This document shows, in pieces, positions 34,264 to 45,214 of a stretch of DNA of 64,000 nucleotides. Both the position numbers and the translations under genes were made by a program. The stretch comes from Zasmidium citrigriseum (taxonomy: Eukaryota > Ascomycota > Dothideomycetes > Mycosphaerellales > Mycosphaerellaceae). Position 1 is the stretch's first letter. Each line of letters begins with the position of its first letter. The stretch lies in contig NHNW01000006.1 in the NCBI GenBank assembly GCA_002786025.1, positions 62,001-126,000 on the forward strand. The letters run 5' to 3'. The notes beneath the pieces are model-generated. The model searched no databases. It was not told where the DNA came from and was given only the letters and a program-made list of their open reading frames with translations.

Positions 34264-35476
34264 ATGGCAGTCGAGAGCAAGTTTGATCCCAAGGACATGG
34301 TACGTTGCTTCCCTTGCCACACGTGGTCACTCCATGAACTGACGCTTCGTAGGAGTTCCGCCATCTCGGTCCTTCTGGTCTCAAAGTCTCGGTCCTCTCC
34401 CTCGGAGGCTGGTTGACCTACGGCGGCACGCAAAAGGGCAACATCGTCAAGGAGTGCTTGGAGGCAGCATGGGTAGGCGAAAGAGCAGGCAGTGGCTAGA
34501 TTCGTGCTAATACAACATCTCAGAACCACGGCATCAACTTCTTCGACACCGCCGAAGTCTACTCCAACGGCCAATGCGAGGTGGAGATGGGTCAAGCTCT
34601 CAAGGAGCTGAACTGGCCAAGAGATGAATACGTTCTGTCGACCAAGGTCTTCTTTGGCACTGGCCGCAAGGAGCCAAACACCCGCGGTCTGTCCAGGAAG
34701 CATGTTGTTGAGGGCTTGAAGAGCTCGCTCCAGCGCATGCAGCAACCCTACGTCGACGTTGTCTTTGCACACCGACCCGATGTTGGCACGCCAATGAAAG
34801 AGATTGTTGAGGGCTTCACTCAGGTCATTCGCAACCTGAACTTGGCATACTATTGGGGTACATCGGAGTGGTCTGCCGTGCAGGTCAGTAACATCCATAT
34901 CAAGAGCTGAGCCACTGGACAAGGGCTGACAATTTGCATCAGATCATGGAGGCGACTCAAATCGCAGAGAAGTACAACCTGATTGCTCCGGTCGTTGAGC
35001 AGCCTCAATACAACGCCTTTCACCGTCAGAGATTCGAGGTCGAATACGCACCAATCTACGAGCAATTCCAGTACGGAACCACCATCTGGTCACCTCTGGC
35101 CTCAGGTCTCCTCACCGGCAAGTACAACGACGGCATCCCAGAGGACTCCCGCTTCGCGACCAACAAGGCGTTCTTCGAGGGCAGCATCAAGTCCCTGCAG
35201 AGCGACGAGGGTAAAGCCAAGATCGCCAAAGTACGGAAGCTCACCGAGATCGCGGAGAAGCTGGGCGGTAACGTCGCGCAACTGTCTCTTGCATGGTGTG
35301 TGAAGAACCCCAACGTCTCTACCGTCATCCTGGGAGCCACCAAGGTTGCGCAGATTGAGGACAACATCAAGGCGATGAAGCTTGTGCCTAAGTTGACCCC
35401 TGAGCTCATGGAGGAGATTGAGAAGATTCTCGACAACAAGCCTGCTGAGGCTCCCTCGTATGGTCGCAAGAGGTGA
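34264..35476 (+). CDS. aldo/keto reductase, voltage-gated K+ channel beta-like, 349 aa
   Basis: Exons 34264-34299, 34353-34472, 34524-34883 and 34943-35476 give 350 codons. The NAD(P)H-dependent reductase fold is complete. The tetrad residues are seen as Asp and Tyr in FFDTAEVY, Lys in LSTKVFFG and His in [28 protein letters not shown] at the start and [19 protein letters not shown] later are typical of the AKR6/Kv-beta-like group. The substrate is unknown; such enzymes reduce aldehydes and ketones. The start at 34264 gives the usual family N-terminus. An in-frame ATG at 34138 would add 42 residues that look like a mitochondrial presequence. Confidence 0.93.
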
Positions 35477-36548
35477 GCGCCTTTTCATTGATGGAAATAT
35501 GAATGAATGGTGCAGGGCACACAGCAGAGGTCAGGATATAGCTCACAGCTCATATCATAGAACACCCAAGACGAAGAAGCCTCACAGTAGACTTTGACGA
35601 TGATGACAACTATGAAATGAAGAAAAGTTCAAAACCTTACCCTTCTCTATGACTGATGGGTTTTCAATTGTTCCTGTATGCCATCCAAACTGTCAGGTCC
35701 CGGACAATGCCTATCTGAAGAGATCACAAGGATATTAGTTCCCCATTGAACAATCGCTCTATCGGCCGTTCATGAGCCCATCACACCGCTGAATACTGGG
35801 GCGCGGGAGGAGATGTCACCCACTTACAAATTACAAGTAGCAGACTGCTCGATTGAACCAAATCGTTGAGAGTAGAGAGTTTCTTGTGGATAAGGCAAGT
35901 CGTGACAGCATCGCCGTGGCAAATCGCATTCTTGAAGTTCGGCGGTCCAGTCTCGCATCTGCAACATTCTCTTCAGTGGACCGAAGACTGCATCAATGGC
36001 TTCATTGAGGGGCGTGTGACAGAGAACAATCGACTGAGATACGTCGCCGTTCGTGGAGATGCGAGTCCAGCGACTGTCTGGCTCCTTGAATCGTTATCCA
36101 AATCTTGCTTGACCATTTACAACATACTGTCGACCGAGGGACAGGTCGTCTCATCAAAACCATCTTGCACGTAAAGATTCATCAGCTTCTCCAAGACGAT
36201 TGAGATGGCCGAGCTATGCTTCATGTGATTGGAGATGCGATACCGTACCCGTGCTGGTGAGACAGAAACGTCGGATGGCAGAAACGAGATTCTTGGCTTA
36301 AATTGTGTATTTTGAAGCGAAAGCTCGGATGCCTTACATTACATACAGCTTTGGGTATTATTTCTCTCATTCGTTCGCTGACGCTGATGCGTAAAGTCGT
36401 GAAACGCCTCGTGAATGTTCATTTCCGCGCTAGTGTCACTAGCGCTCACTAGCGCGCTTTGGTGAAATCTTGCATCTTGGAGTTTTTTTTGGTGTAGTCT
36501 CCCCACATCTCCCACAGATGATGGCAGACTAAGCCCACGATCATCCTC
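35477..36548. other. convergent intergenic region
   Basis: The 3' regions of the reductase and fasciclin genes lie here. A 103-codon plus-strand frame near 35866-36174 has no supporting feature. A short inverted/tandem repeat lies at 36427-36455. Confidence 0.5.
36427..36455. repeat. short inverted repeat with duplicated arm
   Basis: GCGCTAGTG at 36427-36435 is followed by its exact reverse complement CACTAGCGC at 36437-36445, which is repeated at 36447-36455. The result is a 10-bp tandem repeat facing one inverted arm. It lies about 95-120 bp downstream of the fasciclin stop codon. Confidence 0.8.
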
Positions 36549-37889
36549 TTAGAGGTTGGCGATCCAGGCAGCTCCACCGAAGAGAGCTGCTGCACCGATA
36601 GCACCAGTTGCCATGGCGGCGCCAGCCGAGCTAGTCGAAGAGGCGAGATCAGCCGCGGACTGGCTGGCAGAGCTGAGAGCATCGGATGGAGCAGCAGTGT
36701 AGCCGTCAGCAACGGCATCGGTGGTGGAAGTAAGACCTGGGTTGGTGCTCGTTGGAGCCATGATGCCGCTGGTGTATGGGACAGCTCCTGAGCTGGCTCC
36801 AGAGTAGTTGGGCATGCTCTCGTCCTCATCTGGGTTGGGAGCGTTCGTGCTGTTTGGGTTGAGAACGGAGTCGATAACGTGGACCACGCCGTTGGCAACT
36901 AGCACATCAGCGAGAATAACGCGAGCCGAGTTGACGAAGACCTCGCCGTCCTCGATGGTAATGTTGACTGGGGCGCCGGCCAGGGTGTCGATACTCGAGC
37001 CGTTCGATAGAAGCGAACTGTAAGCTACACTTCCGTTCACGACATGATATTGAAGAATGCTTGCCGCGTCTTCAGCAGACAAGTTCGTAAGGGCTGTGCC
37101 AATGTCTTCCCAAGCCGGATTGTACGGAGCAAAAATAGTTAGGTCAGGAGTAGTGTCGACTGTCTCAGTGAGGTTTGTGGCGTTCAAGGCACCAACAAGA
37201 GCCGTAAGGTTCGCAGCCAGGGCCGTGGTAGAAACGTTCTCAGGAATGGTAAGGACCTGGTCAATAATATGGACAACCTGTACGCACAAGAGTTGATCAG
37301 TCGATATTCCATTAAATGAACAGTATGGCAGCACCCACCCCATTCATGACCTCCACGTTTGCCATGGTAACGTTCGAGCGCATGCCGAGTCCAGAAAGGA
37401 CGGAGACACTTCCCATGCCTGAGTCATCATCGTCCGTCGAATTCATCATTCGTACGCCAACCACTTGACCGCCGGTAACGTTGGTAAACGTTTCATTCGT
37501 CAGCAGAGTGTGCGCGAACGTTGGCGTGGAGGTGATGTTCGATGCTTCCACAGTCATATTGAGTACGTGGTACATCAACAAAGCCATAACGGTGCCGTCG
37601 GCTTGAAGCTCCATAACGTTTGGGCTGTTCAAGATGGCATCCAACGCCTGGTTGTTTGGAGCGAACACCGTCAGGTTGGTGGCATTGGCGAGCTGACCGA
37701 GCACTGGATGAGATCAGTATGCGTCCATTTGACTGGCAAGGTTGACTGACGTTCTGGGTATTGGCCAAGCAAAGTGTTCAGGCTGGACAGCTGCTGCGTG
37801 CTGTTGAGGGCGGCAGCAAGGCTAGGTGTTCCCTGAGCAGATGCAAGCCCAGCAGCCGCAGCTGCAGTAAGGAATGTCTTGAACTGCAT
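36549..37889 (-). CDS. fasciclin (FAS1) cell-surface protein, two domains, 410 aa
   Basis: Exons 37751-37889, 37339-37703 and 36549-37277 give 411 codons. A signal peptide (MQFKTFLTAAAAAGLASA) is followed by two FAS1 domains. The first contains ATNLTVFAPNNQALDAIL, then VMALLMYHVLNMTVEAS and VMNGVVHIIDQVLTIP. The second contains TPDLTIFAPYNPAWEDIG, then AASILQYHVVNGSVAYSSL and VANGVVHVIDSVLNP. A Ser/Thr/Ala-rich stalk and a hydrophobic C-terminus (ATGAIGAAALFGGAAWIANL) fit GPI anchoring. Many Asn-x-Ser/Thr sites suggest glycosylation. FAS1 proteins act in cell adhesion at the wall or plasma membrane. Confidence 0.92.
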
Positions 37890-39875
37890 CGTTGTGTTTG
37901 GTGGGTGAGTGTCTGGAGAGGAGGCGAACGAGAGGTTGCGGGGACTGAAGGAAGAGGCACAAAGAGACCGGCGACAAAGTACTTATGAAACGGAGAGCTC
38001 TCGATGGCTGACGTCGGCCATGCGAGTGTGGAGTACCCATTGGAGTAGGCCTGTGAGCTTGTATGGCCCTCGCGGTTCGCGATTCGCTCCATGCACATGT
38101 GCACAGCCTGGGCCTCCAGACTTTGCCTTCCCGCTAGGAGATCGGTGGTGGCGGCGGCGACGGCGCATGGTACCCGGCCGTTGTGCAGTGTTTGAGAGCC
38201 TCTCACGTGGGACATTCCTCTGCTTGAGGAGGAGAGGGCTGTTCCTGGTCAGTCTCCTGCTGTAGCTTTGGATATATGACCAGCAGCTTTCCGCAGCATC
38301 GTGTCCCACGAGGAGCATTGCCAGAATCAAAGCCTTGGTCCAGAGTCATTGGCATTGGCATCAGGATCCCACAGCCCATCAGTGTCCGAGTCCAGCGCGT
38401 TGGAGAGGTGAAGTGACGTCTTACATTTCTGTGGATCGATCTTGCCTGAGATGTACCCCACAAAACGGCTAGTACTGACTGGTCCTGCGTGCAGTTGCAC
38501 CGTAAGCTCAACCCGGAAGCTTGCCGAAACACCCCTTGGCATGCTGGGCATGTGTTGTCTGGAACAGCTCATTCCCAGCAAAAGAGTACTGCACTGACGC
38601 GGCTTTTGGCTTCGCAAGAGCGCTAGCGTTCATGTGATGTTGCATTTCCTTGATTCTCTGCAGCATCGAAACGCAGACAGATCTTCATCCCAGCATCATC
38701 CAAATTCCACTGCACGTGAATTGCTTGGGGCTTGAGCCATAGTCAGGGCTAGTAGAATTCGTCTTTCGCTTGGTGAATAACAGCCTCCGGATCCAAAAGG
38801 GCAGCTGGGACGGCGAAAATGGCCGCTTCTTGATCGTTATGCGAAGAGGATCCAGACAGCATTGCCCGTGCTTGGCAAAGCCCCGGAGGTAAACTCTGGC
38901 GATGTCCTTGAGTAATCGAAGGAACACAGAAGGTTGGCAACCAAGATTCTGACTCTCCGGAATCCGACCTCGTACGGTATCCTTGCTGGAAAGATCCCCT
39001 TTTCCATGGTCTATGTTGTTACAGTCCCATGTTTGAACATGTTCGATGCCATTGCGGACTGCGAACGCTGCAATTGCCATGCTGCGTAGGGAGCGAGGGT
39101 TGGCAGACGGAGGTTTTTGACCGGACTCCTCGGAGTAACGTCTGGGCCGATTCAGGAATGCGTGGAGGGCTCTATGCCGATCTGGGCATTATTGAGGCGC
39201 CTATGATGGAACTCAGGACACGGCCGAAAGAGTCCGTCATCTGCCTCCTGCGTCGATGCAGAGTAATTCGCCCAGGCAAGCCGTCAAGCCATCTCCGGTT
39301 GGGCCATCATGCAATGCGTAGCCCTAAATTTCATCGGCGCTTCAGCTCGGCGAAATCTTTGCGAGGTTGTTTTATCAGCCATCGCTTCTGATGATTGTCT
39401 TGCCGATGGAATCGAGTTATGAGGGAGTCCTTGACGGGTCGGTAGGGAAGAAGTGAAGTCGGAGCATCGCGAAACGAACACGCCAAAACAGCGCTGGCCG
39501 ATAAGATAAGGAAAATGCCTCAGGCACGCATAAAAACAGTTGCAGAGTAGAGTGTGTTAATCGAGGCGAACGATCAGGTCAACATAATATCTTGTGAGGC
39601 GAGAGCAAAGTGGTCATGAGTGAAAGGTCTCATGATGCTGCCGCTCGTCATAAATGGGCAGCATGAAGGATCGCATCGACGCTTGCTTGGCTCCGAGGAA
39701 ACTTGCAAACTGAATTCAATTCTTGAGTACACGGGTATCTCTCTCAATCCAACAAACAAGTATCCTTACACAGAGTCAATGAGTGGTTTTGGTATTGCGT
39801 GCTGCATTGCAGTGCGAAGCGCCTGCGCCACATCGAAAACATGCAGCTCCTTGGTATAGTCTTTAGTCTTTCCCC
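37890..39875. other. long intergenic region
   Basis: A 2-kb stretch between two minus-strand genes. A 131-codon minus-strand frame (38685-39080) and a 96-codon one (38327-38617) are open. Neither has a domain, signal peptide or convincing splice link, so neither is called. The part next to 37889 must hold the fasciclin promoter. Confidence 0.45.
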
Positions 39876-40786
39876 TTACAACGCATGGCCGTCGTTGCCA
39901 TTCTCTCCAGAGTATCCCTGCTTCAACAGCATCTCAGATGGAGAGCACTTGCCAGTCGGCAGCTCGAGTGGGTATTCACCATCGCCATGCACGACATCTG
40001 GACCTGGATGCGGGTATTTGAGTTCGGCAGTGGTGTGAGGCGTAAGACAATCGTTGCCGTCATCTGCGACGAACATGAGTGGGCGGTCGTTGAATGCAAT
40101 GGAGGAAGTCGTGTCCTTGGTGCGCATCGACTTGGCATGGTAAGACGGCGGGGTGATCTTGACGGCAGCACAGTTCATGTTCATCTCCATCTCGCGGTTG
40201 TACCAAATCCACGCGAAGATCTGGACGCCCGGCTCGATGTCGTTCGGCACCTTGAATTCGAAGTCCTGGCCAGCTGGTCCGACGCCGTTGTTGCGATGTG
40301 GGCAATTGCCCTCGTACGAGGCGGCGACGCGGAATGTCTTGCCGTCGTCAGTGGAGAAACCGACCTGGCACGAGCCGCCATAGTGATTGCCGATGCCGCT
40401 GATGACCCTATGTGAAGCCGCTGATCAGTACATATCTCTTGACACAGACAAATGCTTTTGCTTACCAGTTCTGAGTGGTGCCGGCCTGCCAGGTGGCCGT
40501 GGGGGCGCCCTCAGGCGTACCGATCAGCTTCTCATAGCCACGGCATGGATAGAGCCAACGGGCGTTTGGGCCCGCCTTATCGTACGGAAACTGGAGGTAT
40601 TGGTCGTAGGTGTCGGTGGCGCGGTGGGGGTTGTTCGAGGCGTTGAATGGGGCCGGATAGCTGAGTTGCACTGGTGCGAGAAGCATGTGTTAGCAAGCCG
40701 TTCTGGTTCTGATCATGGGTTTGCTTACTGTGTGCAGCGGAGATGCCGGCGAAGAGAGCGCCGACCAGGGCGCTTGCGAAGAGCAT
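39876..40786 (-). CDS. lytic polysaccharide monooxygenase, AA11-like, 264 aa
   Basis: Exons 40729-40786, 40466-40670 and 39876-40407 give 265 codons. A signal peptide of about 18 residues (MLFASALVGALFAGISAA) is followed by HMQLSYPAPFN. The mature protein therefore starts with the copper-binding His of LPMOs. The second brace His is in NHYGGSCQVGF. Conserved cysteines (PCRGY, GSCQ, GNCP, MNCA, NDCL) fit AA11-type enzymes, which cleave chitin oxidatively outside the cell. In AA11 proteins as I know them a Tyr precedes MNCA as axial ligand; here the residue is Asn. The first intron falls in the codon after the His. Chitin as substrate is inferred from the family. Confidence 0.82.
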
Positions 40787-41259
40787 GTTGAGTTGAACTG
40801 GGCGGTGCGAAAGGAGCGTGGTTGAGCGAGTGTGGAAGTTTGATAGCGAGTGGCGCGGCTGGGGTGAAGAGAGTGTGGTTGAACGAGTGTCGGGGTGTTT
40901 GGTAGCGAGCGACGCTCTTCTGCTAGTGAAGAGTGGAGGTGTCAATGTCGAGAGAGCGGCGAAATTTTCGAGTGTCGCGAAGAAATCCAAGTCTCCGAAT
41001 CAGGAAGTCACGATCAGGGGCCAGCCCGCCAACACCACAGCCAACGCGAACACCAAAGAGGAACCTTCACAAACCTGACTTTTCAACGGAAGAATCGAGT
41101 GTCGAAAAGTGTTGCTCGTCGCTCTTTATTCACGTCGGTCGCCAAGACAAGCTGTGCCAGATGGCCATGGTTGCACAAAGACTCGCGTCGTTGATTCGGT
41201 CACCAGATGTCCGACTGCAGCATCCAGTTCCCAAGAGCCACACCAACCATCTGCCACAT
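40787..41259. other. intergenic region
   Basis: Upstream region of the LPMO gene with short repeated GAGTGTGGT-like words, and the 3' region of the NTF2-like gene. No gene is seen. Confidence 0.5.
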
Positions 41260-41760
41260 TCAGAATATGCCTCTTGCGCCGGAAAACTTCATGCATTTCC
41301 ACTCGCTTCCCACCACTCGAAACTCCAAGATCACGAATCCTTGCATAGCCAAATTCTTTGGATTGCCAATGACCTCCATGTTCAAGAACATGACCGCACG
41401 ATCCCGCTTCTCATCGACTTGTGTATCCATATCCATCAAGCGGAGGTAGAAGCCTGGACTGGTGGATGTGATATATCGGAGCCCTCCCAGGTGCCTCTTT
41501 ATGCCAATGTTACTTCCCATGCAGTTTGGCCATGAGAATACGGGCGTGGCAGATTCGACCTTGAGGCCTGGCGTGAAGTATGTCCACGCGTTCGAGTACA
41601 ACGAGAAGTCCCTCGAGTTGATTGCGTTTATCGAGCCGCGGACGAGGTGTTCGAGATGGATGGATATCGCGGTCGAAGGCTCGACGTGGCAAGGAGCGGA
41701 TTCTTGACAGATCGTGCAGGACAGGGCAGCCTCCGGAGATGATGCTTCTGACTGTGACAT
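41260..41760 (-). CDS. NTF2/SnoaL-like small protein, 166 aa
   Basis: A single exon from ATG 41758-41760. The N-terminal 25 residues are polar with three cysteines. From about residue 30 the pattern fits an NTF2-like cone fold: a helix (STAISIHLEHLVRGSINAI), WTYFTPGLKV, GGLRYITSTSPGFYLRLMDM and two strands with VMFLNMEVIG and FVILEFRV. Such folds serve as enzymes, ligand-binding proteins or scaffolds, and no active-site signature is clear. It is divergent from the phosphatase gene. The fold call rests on the overall pattern only. Confidence 0.6.
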   Translation of the reverse strand: MSQSEASSPEAALSCTICQESAPCHVEPSTAISIHLEHLVRGSINAINSRDFSLYSNAWTYFTPGLKVESATPVFSWPNCMGSNIGIKRHLGGLRYITSTSPGFYLRLMDMDTQVDEKRDRAVMFLNMEVIGNPKNLAMQGFVILEFRVVGSEWKCMKFSGARGIF

Positions 41761-42213
41761 ATCAACGACATACTACAAGAGAAGACAAATTCATCAGGTC
41801 GGGGAAGCGCTTCAAAGGCATCTCTGGCAGTGACAGCATGTTCTGTGCATGGCTGGGCACGCTGTGCTCGCGAAGGATTCACGAGCTTCGCAATTCAGCT
41901 CACTGATCAGGCGGCTAGCGCTTGCGGGCGTAAGATCCAGGGGAATGAATACTAATAGGTTCGTAACGCAGGCCACTACCGATAATTATAATGAATGTGA
42001 TCGCGAAGACGAAGAAGTGGTCACTAAGCAAAGGAGACGGTCGTTCCCGGCGTCTGGTATCGGCCCCACCAACCACGTGCAAGTCAACCTCACCTTTGAG
42101 ACCTCGGGTTTAGCGGCGGACGCCTACCTTTCACGTCATGCCTTAGCGACCATCTCCTCCACCTCTCGCGCCTGGTGCGCTCCGTTCGCCATCCCATCCA
42201 TCGCCGCACGACA
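41761..42213. other. divergent promoter region
   Basis: This holds the promoters of the NTF2-like gene and the PP2C gene. A CACGTG element lies near 42075. No gene is seen. Confidence 0.45.
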
Positions 42214-43905
42214 ATGAGACACACCGCCGCTCCTTACAGCCTTCGATCCGCCCTAAGAGCCGTTTTCATCGAACTTCACGCCAATGCCCGCCCGGCCTCC
42301 AGGTTCACCCAACGGCGGGACTTTCACGATTACTTCGTTACGCATTTGCCATCGTCCTCTCTAACACCGGACAAGGCCCATCCATCGCATCATAAGCTGC
42401 CGCGATCTGCGTCCGAACCACATAAGGGACCTTCGAATCGTAGCTCACAGATCGCCAGTGGCAGCCGAGATACCACCATTGTGCGAATACCTCTCAAGAG
42501 TGCAAAACATCACTTTGGCGCAGGAGTTAGCAGGGGAAGTCGCCCGTACAATGAAGACACATACCAGGCCGGGACGGTCGAGATACCGGCATTTGCACAG
42601 AAGCAGCCTATGAGCATCAGCCGCAAGCCTGGCTATGGCGATCAGAGTCAAGGTTCTACTCGTGATACTGGAGATCCGCAAGTCTTCTACTTTGGTGTCT
42701 TCGATGGTCATGGCGGAACTGAGTGTTCTGAGTTCCTCAGGGATCGACTGCATGGATACATTGAAGAAGCTGCATTGCTGTTTGGAATGGAAAGCACACT
42801 TCACAAGGATGATCCAGATGCAGAGTCGGACGCAGAAGGCGGCATCATGGGGGAGCAAGATGCAGAAGATCTACAAAAGAGCATAGTGTCATCTTGGAAA
42901 GAGACCGTGGGCGGGTACTTCAAACGCTTTCGACCTGAACATTTCCCGGCATTGGCCAGTGGCGACGACGCAGCAAACCAGGACAACAGCTCGATCGAGA
43001 CTGTCCTTACATATGCATTCCTCAAAGCCGACCTGGACTTCACGACCGCCCAAGCAGCCAAACATAGCAAGGAAGCTAGTGCTAATGGCAAAACGCAGAA
43101 CAATCCGGCGTCCTCAGTCAATGATCCCGTCATTGATGATAAGCCCATCAATGAGAACGACATGCTATTCCACCCGGAGCGAGAAGCGTCCCAGAACCTG
43201 CGTAAGAGGCCGGCATCTCGGGGCTCTTCTCCGGATCTCGACTCGCCGATCGGCGGTAGCACGCGCTTTAAGGGAGGCTCCACGGCGTCTGTTGCTCTGC
43301 TGTCCACGCCCACGCCAACTCCATTCTGGCATCCGAACAGCCCAAGCACTCTGATCGTCGCTCACGTTGGTGATACGAGAATCCTACTTTCCAGGACGTC
43401 AGATGGCGCGGCTGTGCCCCTGACCGCGAACCACCACCCTTCGCTGCCAACTGAAGCAACACGGCTGCGTAGGTACGCAGCTTCCTTCGTCACCGACAGC
43501 TTCGGCGAGGAGCGGGTCCTGGGTCTTGCCAACACTCGAGCTTTCGGTGACATTGGGAGTAAACGCATCGGTGTGTCCGCTGAGCCTCAGCTCACCACGA
43601 TCCAGCTCCCACCAGCGGGCTATGCTTTCATCGTTCTGATGTCTGATGGTGTCTCAGGTCATCTCGAGGATCAGGAGATCGTCGACATCGTCAAGGAGGC
43701 TCGGACTCCTGATGAAGCAGCGAAGAGTCTGGTCAGCTTTGCTGTGGAAACGGCCGGTGGGGATGCTGACAATGCTACGGCTTTGGTCGTCAGGCTCGGC
43801 GGTTGGGAGCGCCGGAGTGAAGGCGGCGGAGGAAGTTTAGGCACGAAAGAGAGGAGAGACTACAGGAGGCAAGAGTCGATGGATCCTAGGAGTTCAAGAC
43901 AGTAG
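42214..43905 (+). CDS. ptc6-like: PP2C-type Ser/Thr phosphatase, likely mitochondrial, 563 aa
   Basis: A single exon from ATG 42214; the open frame upstream begins only with GTG. PP2C motifs are in order: SRPYNEDTYQAG near residue 110, FGVFDGHGGTECSEFL, LIVAHVGDTRILL, LGLANTRAFGDIGSK, IVLMSDGVSGHL and GGDADNATALVV. The Asp residues coordinate two metal ions. The first 45 residues are rich in Arg, Ala and Ser and poor in acidic residues (RSALRAVFIELHANARPASR), as in mitochondrial presequences. A long polar insert precedes VGDTR. Yeast Ptc6, a mitochondrial PP2C linked to pyruvate dehydrogenase and mitophagy, is the likely relative, by inference. The symbol indicates similarity only. Confidence 0.9.
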   Translation: MRHTAAPYSLRSALRAVFIELHANARPASRFTQRRDFHDYFVTHLPSSSLTPDKAHPSHHKLPRSASEPHKGPSNRSSQIASGSRDTTIVRIPLKSAKHHFGAGVSRGSRPYNEDTYQAGTVEIPAFAQKQPMSISRKPGYGDQSQGSTRDTGDPQVFYFGVFDGHGGTECSEFLRDRLHGYIEEAALLFGMESTLHKDDPDAESDAEGGIMGEQDAEDLQKSIVSSWKETVGGYFKRFRPEHFPALASGDDAANQDNSSIETVLTYAFLKADLDFTTAQAAKHSKEASANGKTQNNPASSVNDPVIDDKPINENDMLFHPEREASQNLRKRPASRGSSPDLDSPIGGSTRFKGGSTASVALLSTPTPTPFWHPNSPSTLIVAHVGDTRILLSRTSDGAAVPLTANHHPSLPTEATRLRRYAASFVTDSFGEERVLGLANTRAFGDIGSKRIGVSAEPQLTTIQLPPAGYAFIVLMSDGVSGHLEDQEIVDIVKEARTPDEAAKSLVSFAVETAGGDADNATALVVRLGGWERRSEGGGGSLGTKERRDYRRQESMDPRSSRQ

Positions 43906-43986
43906 GATAGAGTGAGTTATACAAAACTCTTAACGTGTTGATCAATTTCTCAGACCAAGCTCTCCGACAACAAGACGACCACACCT

Positions 43987-44748
43987 CTATATCTTCGCAA
44001 CAAGATTCACCACCGAAGTCAACCCAGGAACTTTGCTCGCCCTCTTCCCCCTCTCAACTTCCATATCATTCCTCGCCCACCCTTCCATCGATGCCCTCAT
44101 AGAAAACGTCGAAACCCTCCGGTCTTTCATATCAGGCGCCGAAGCCATATGTCTCAGCGTCCTTCGCCTCCCAACACCATCATCTGCCGCGGCTGGCGAA
44201 GCACTCCGATCCCTCTTCCATCCCCGGTGCTTGAAAGATCCCAAATCCCCGAACCATTTGGTTCTTCGACGCCGTCGTGGATCCGGTACCGCATTCTCCG
44301 TATCAGTATCCTCAGGATGCGGCAAAGTGGCGACATACTCCCTTCTCCACATTTCGAAAACCTGAAAGAACCGCTTCGCCAATTTCCCTGCTTCCTTGAC
44401 TTTCTCCTCCTCACTATGCTCCTCACAAAACCCCTCAAAAAAGAACCTCTCAAACGCCCTGACGAGTTCCGGATCGCCCTGCTTCCGCAACGGATCCCCA
44501 GCCGTGAGATGGAAATGTTGAAAAGCGTTGCAGAGTTTCGAAGTATCGCACAAGGGACGGTGACACGGTTTCCATTGCCTCGAGCGGTCTTTGTAGTCCG
44601 GGCGGTCGTTGTAGATGCAGCGAGGGATGCCTTGGTAGCAGAGGAAGGGGAGGGACAGGAAGAGGTCGATGCGGGAGTCTTCGTTTGTTGGGAGGTTGTG
44701 GGTGGAGAAGAGGTTGATGGCGACTTGGCGGTTGGTGTGTTGGAACAT
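43987..44748 (-). CDS. protein of unknown function, 253 aa
   Basis: A single exon from ATG 44746-44748; the open frame further upstream begins with TTG. The N-terminal half has CRKPC-like spaced cysteines (PRCIYNDR, KPCHRPLC, SKLCNAF). A helical, charged middle follows (PELVRAFERFFFEGFCEEHSEEEKVKEAG, then KRFFQVFEMWRREYV). The C-terminal third is basic and Ser-rich, with RRRRRTKWFG and several Arg-x-x-Ser sites. No domain is recognised. It is only 81 bp from the convergent PP2C gene. It may be a nuclear or signalling protein, but nothing shows this directly. Confidence 0.6.
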   Translation of the reverse strand: MFQHTNRQVAINLFSTHNLPTNEDSRIDLFLSLPFLCYQGIPRCIYNDRPDYKDRSRQWKPCHRPLCDTSKLCNAFQHFHLTAGDPLRKQGDPELVRAFERFFFEGFCEEHSEEEKVKEAGKLAKRFFQVFEMWRREYVATLPHPEDTDTENAVPDPRRRRRTKWFGDLGSFKHRGWKRDRSASPAAADDGVGRRRTLRHMASAPDMKDRRVSTFSMRASMEGWARNDMEVERGKRASKVPGLTSVVNLVAKI

Positions 44749-45214
44749 TGATTGTTGCTTCTGTGTGGCGTCGCTGCGGTAATGGTGCTGGTGAAATGAA
44801 TGGATGTCGATGTGGATTTGCACGTGGAAGGGTTGCTTGTGATTGTCTTTATGTTTTGTCGGTTGGTGATGGAGCAAACTTTAGTTGCCTCCTCGTGTGT
44901 TCTGGGCCATGGTGAGCAAAGCATGTCTTGTCGAAGTGATTGAGACAGTCAGCCAACATGTGAGGGAGTAAGACATGTTCTTTCTGCCTGTGGTCGGGGG
45001 TTTCAAGCTGGACGCCGCAGTCGGAGACATACTTTGCATGTGCTGAACTTGATGAATCTGTGTTTGGACTTCTAGGTCCCGTGAATGAGGAAAGCTGATG
45101 TGAGTCTTATTGACGTATCTGGACATTGAATCGACATAGACAATGCTGGTTCACTGTCCTATTGCATTACTTGACGTTACCAAACCATCAACTGTCGTCA
45201 GCTGGACATGCTCT
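44749..45214. other. intergenic region
   Basis: Upstream region of the 253-residue protein gene and 3' region of the next gene. No gene is seen. Confidence 0.5.

Noticed and set aside
38685..39080. 131-codon minus-strand frame
   Set aside because: No motif, signal peptide or splice partner; it reads like chance sequence.
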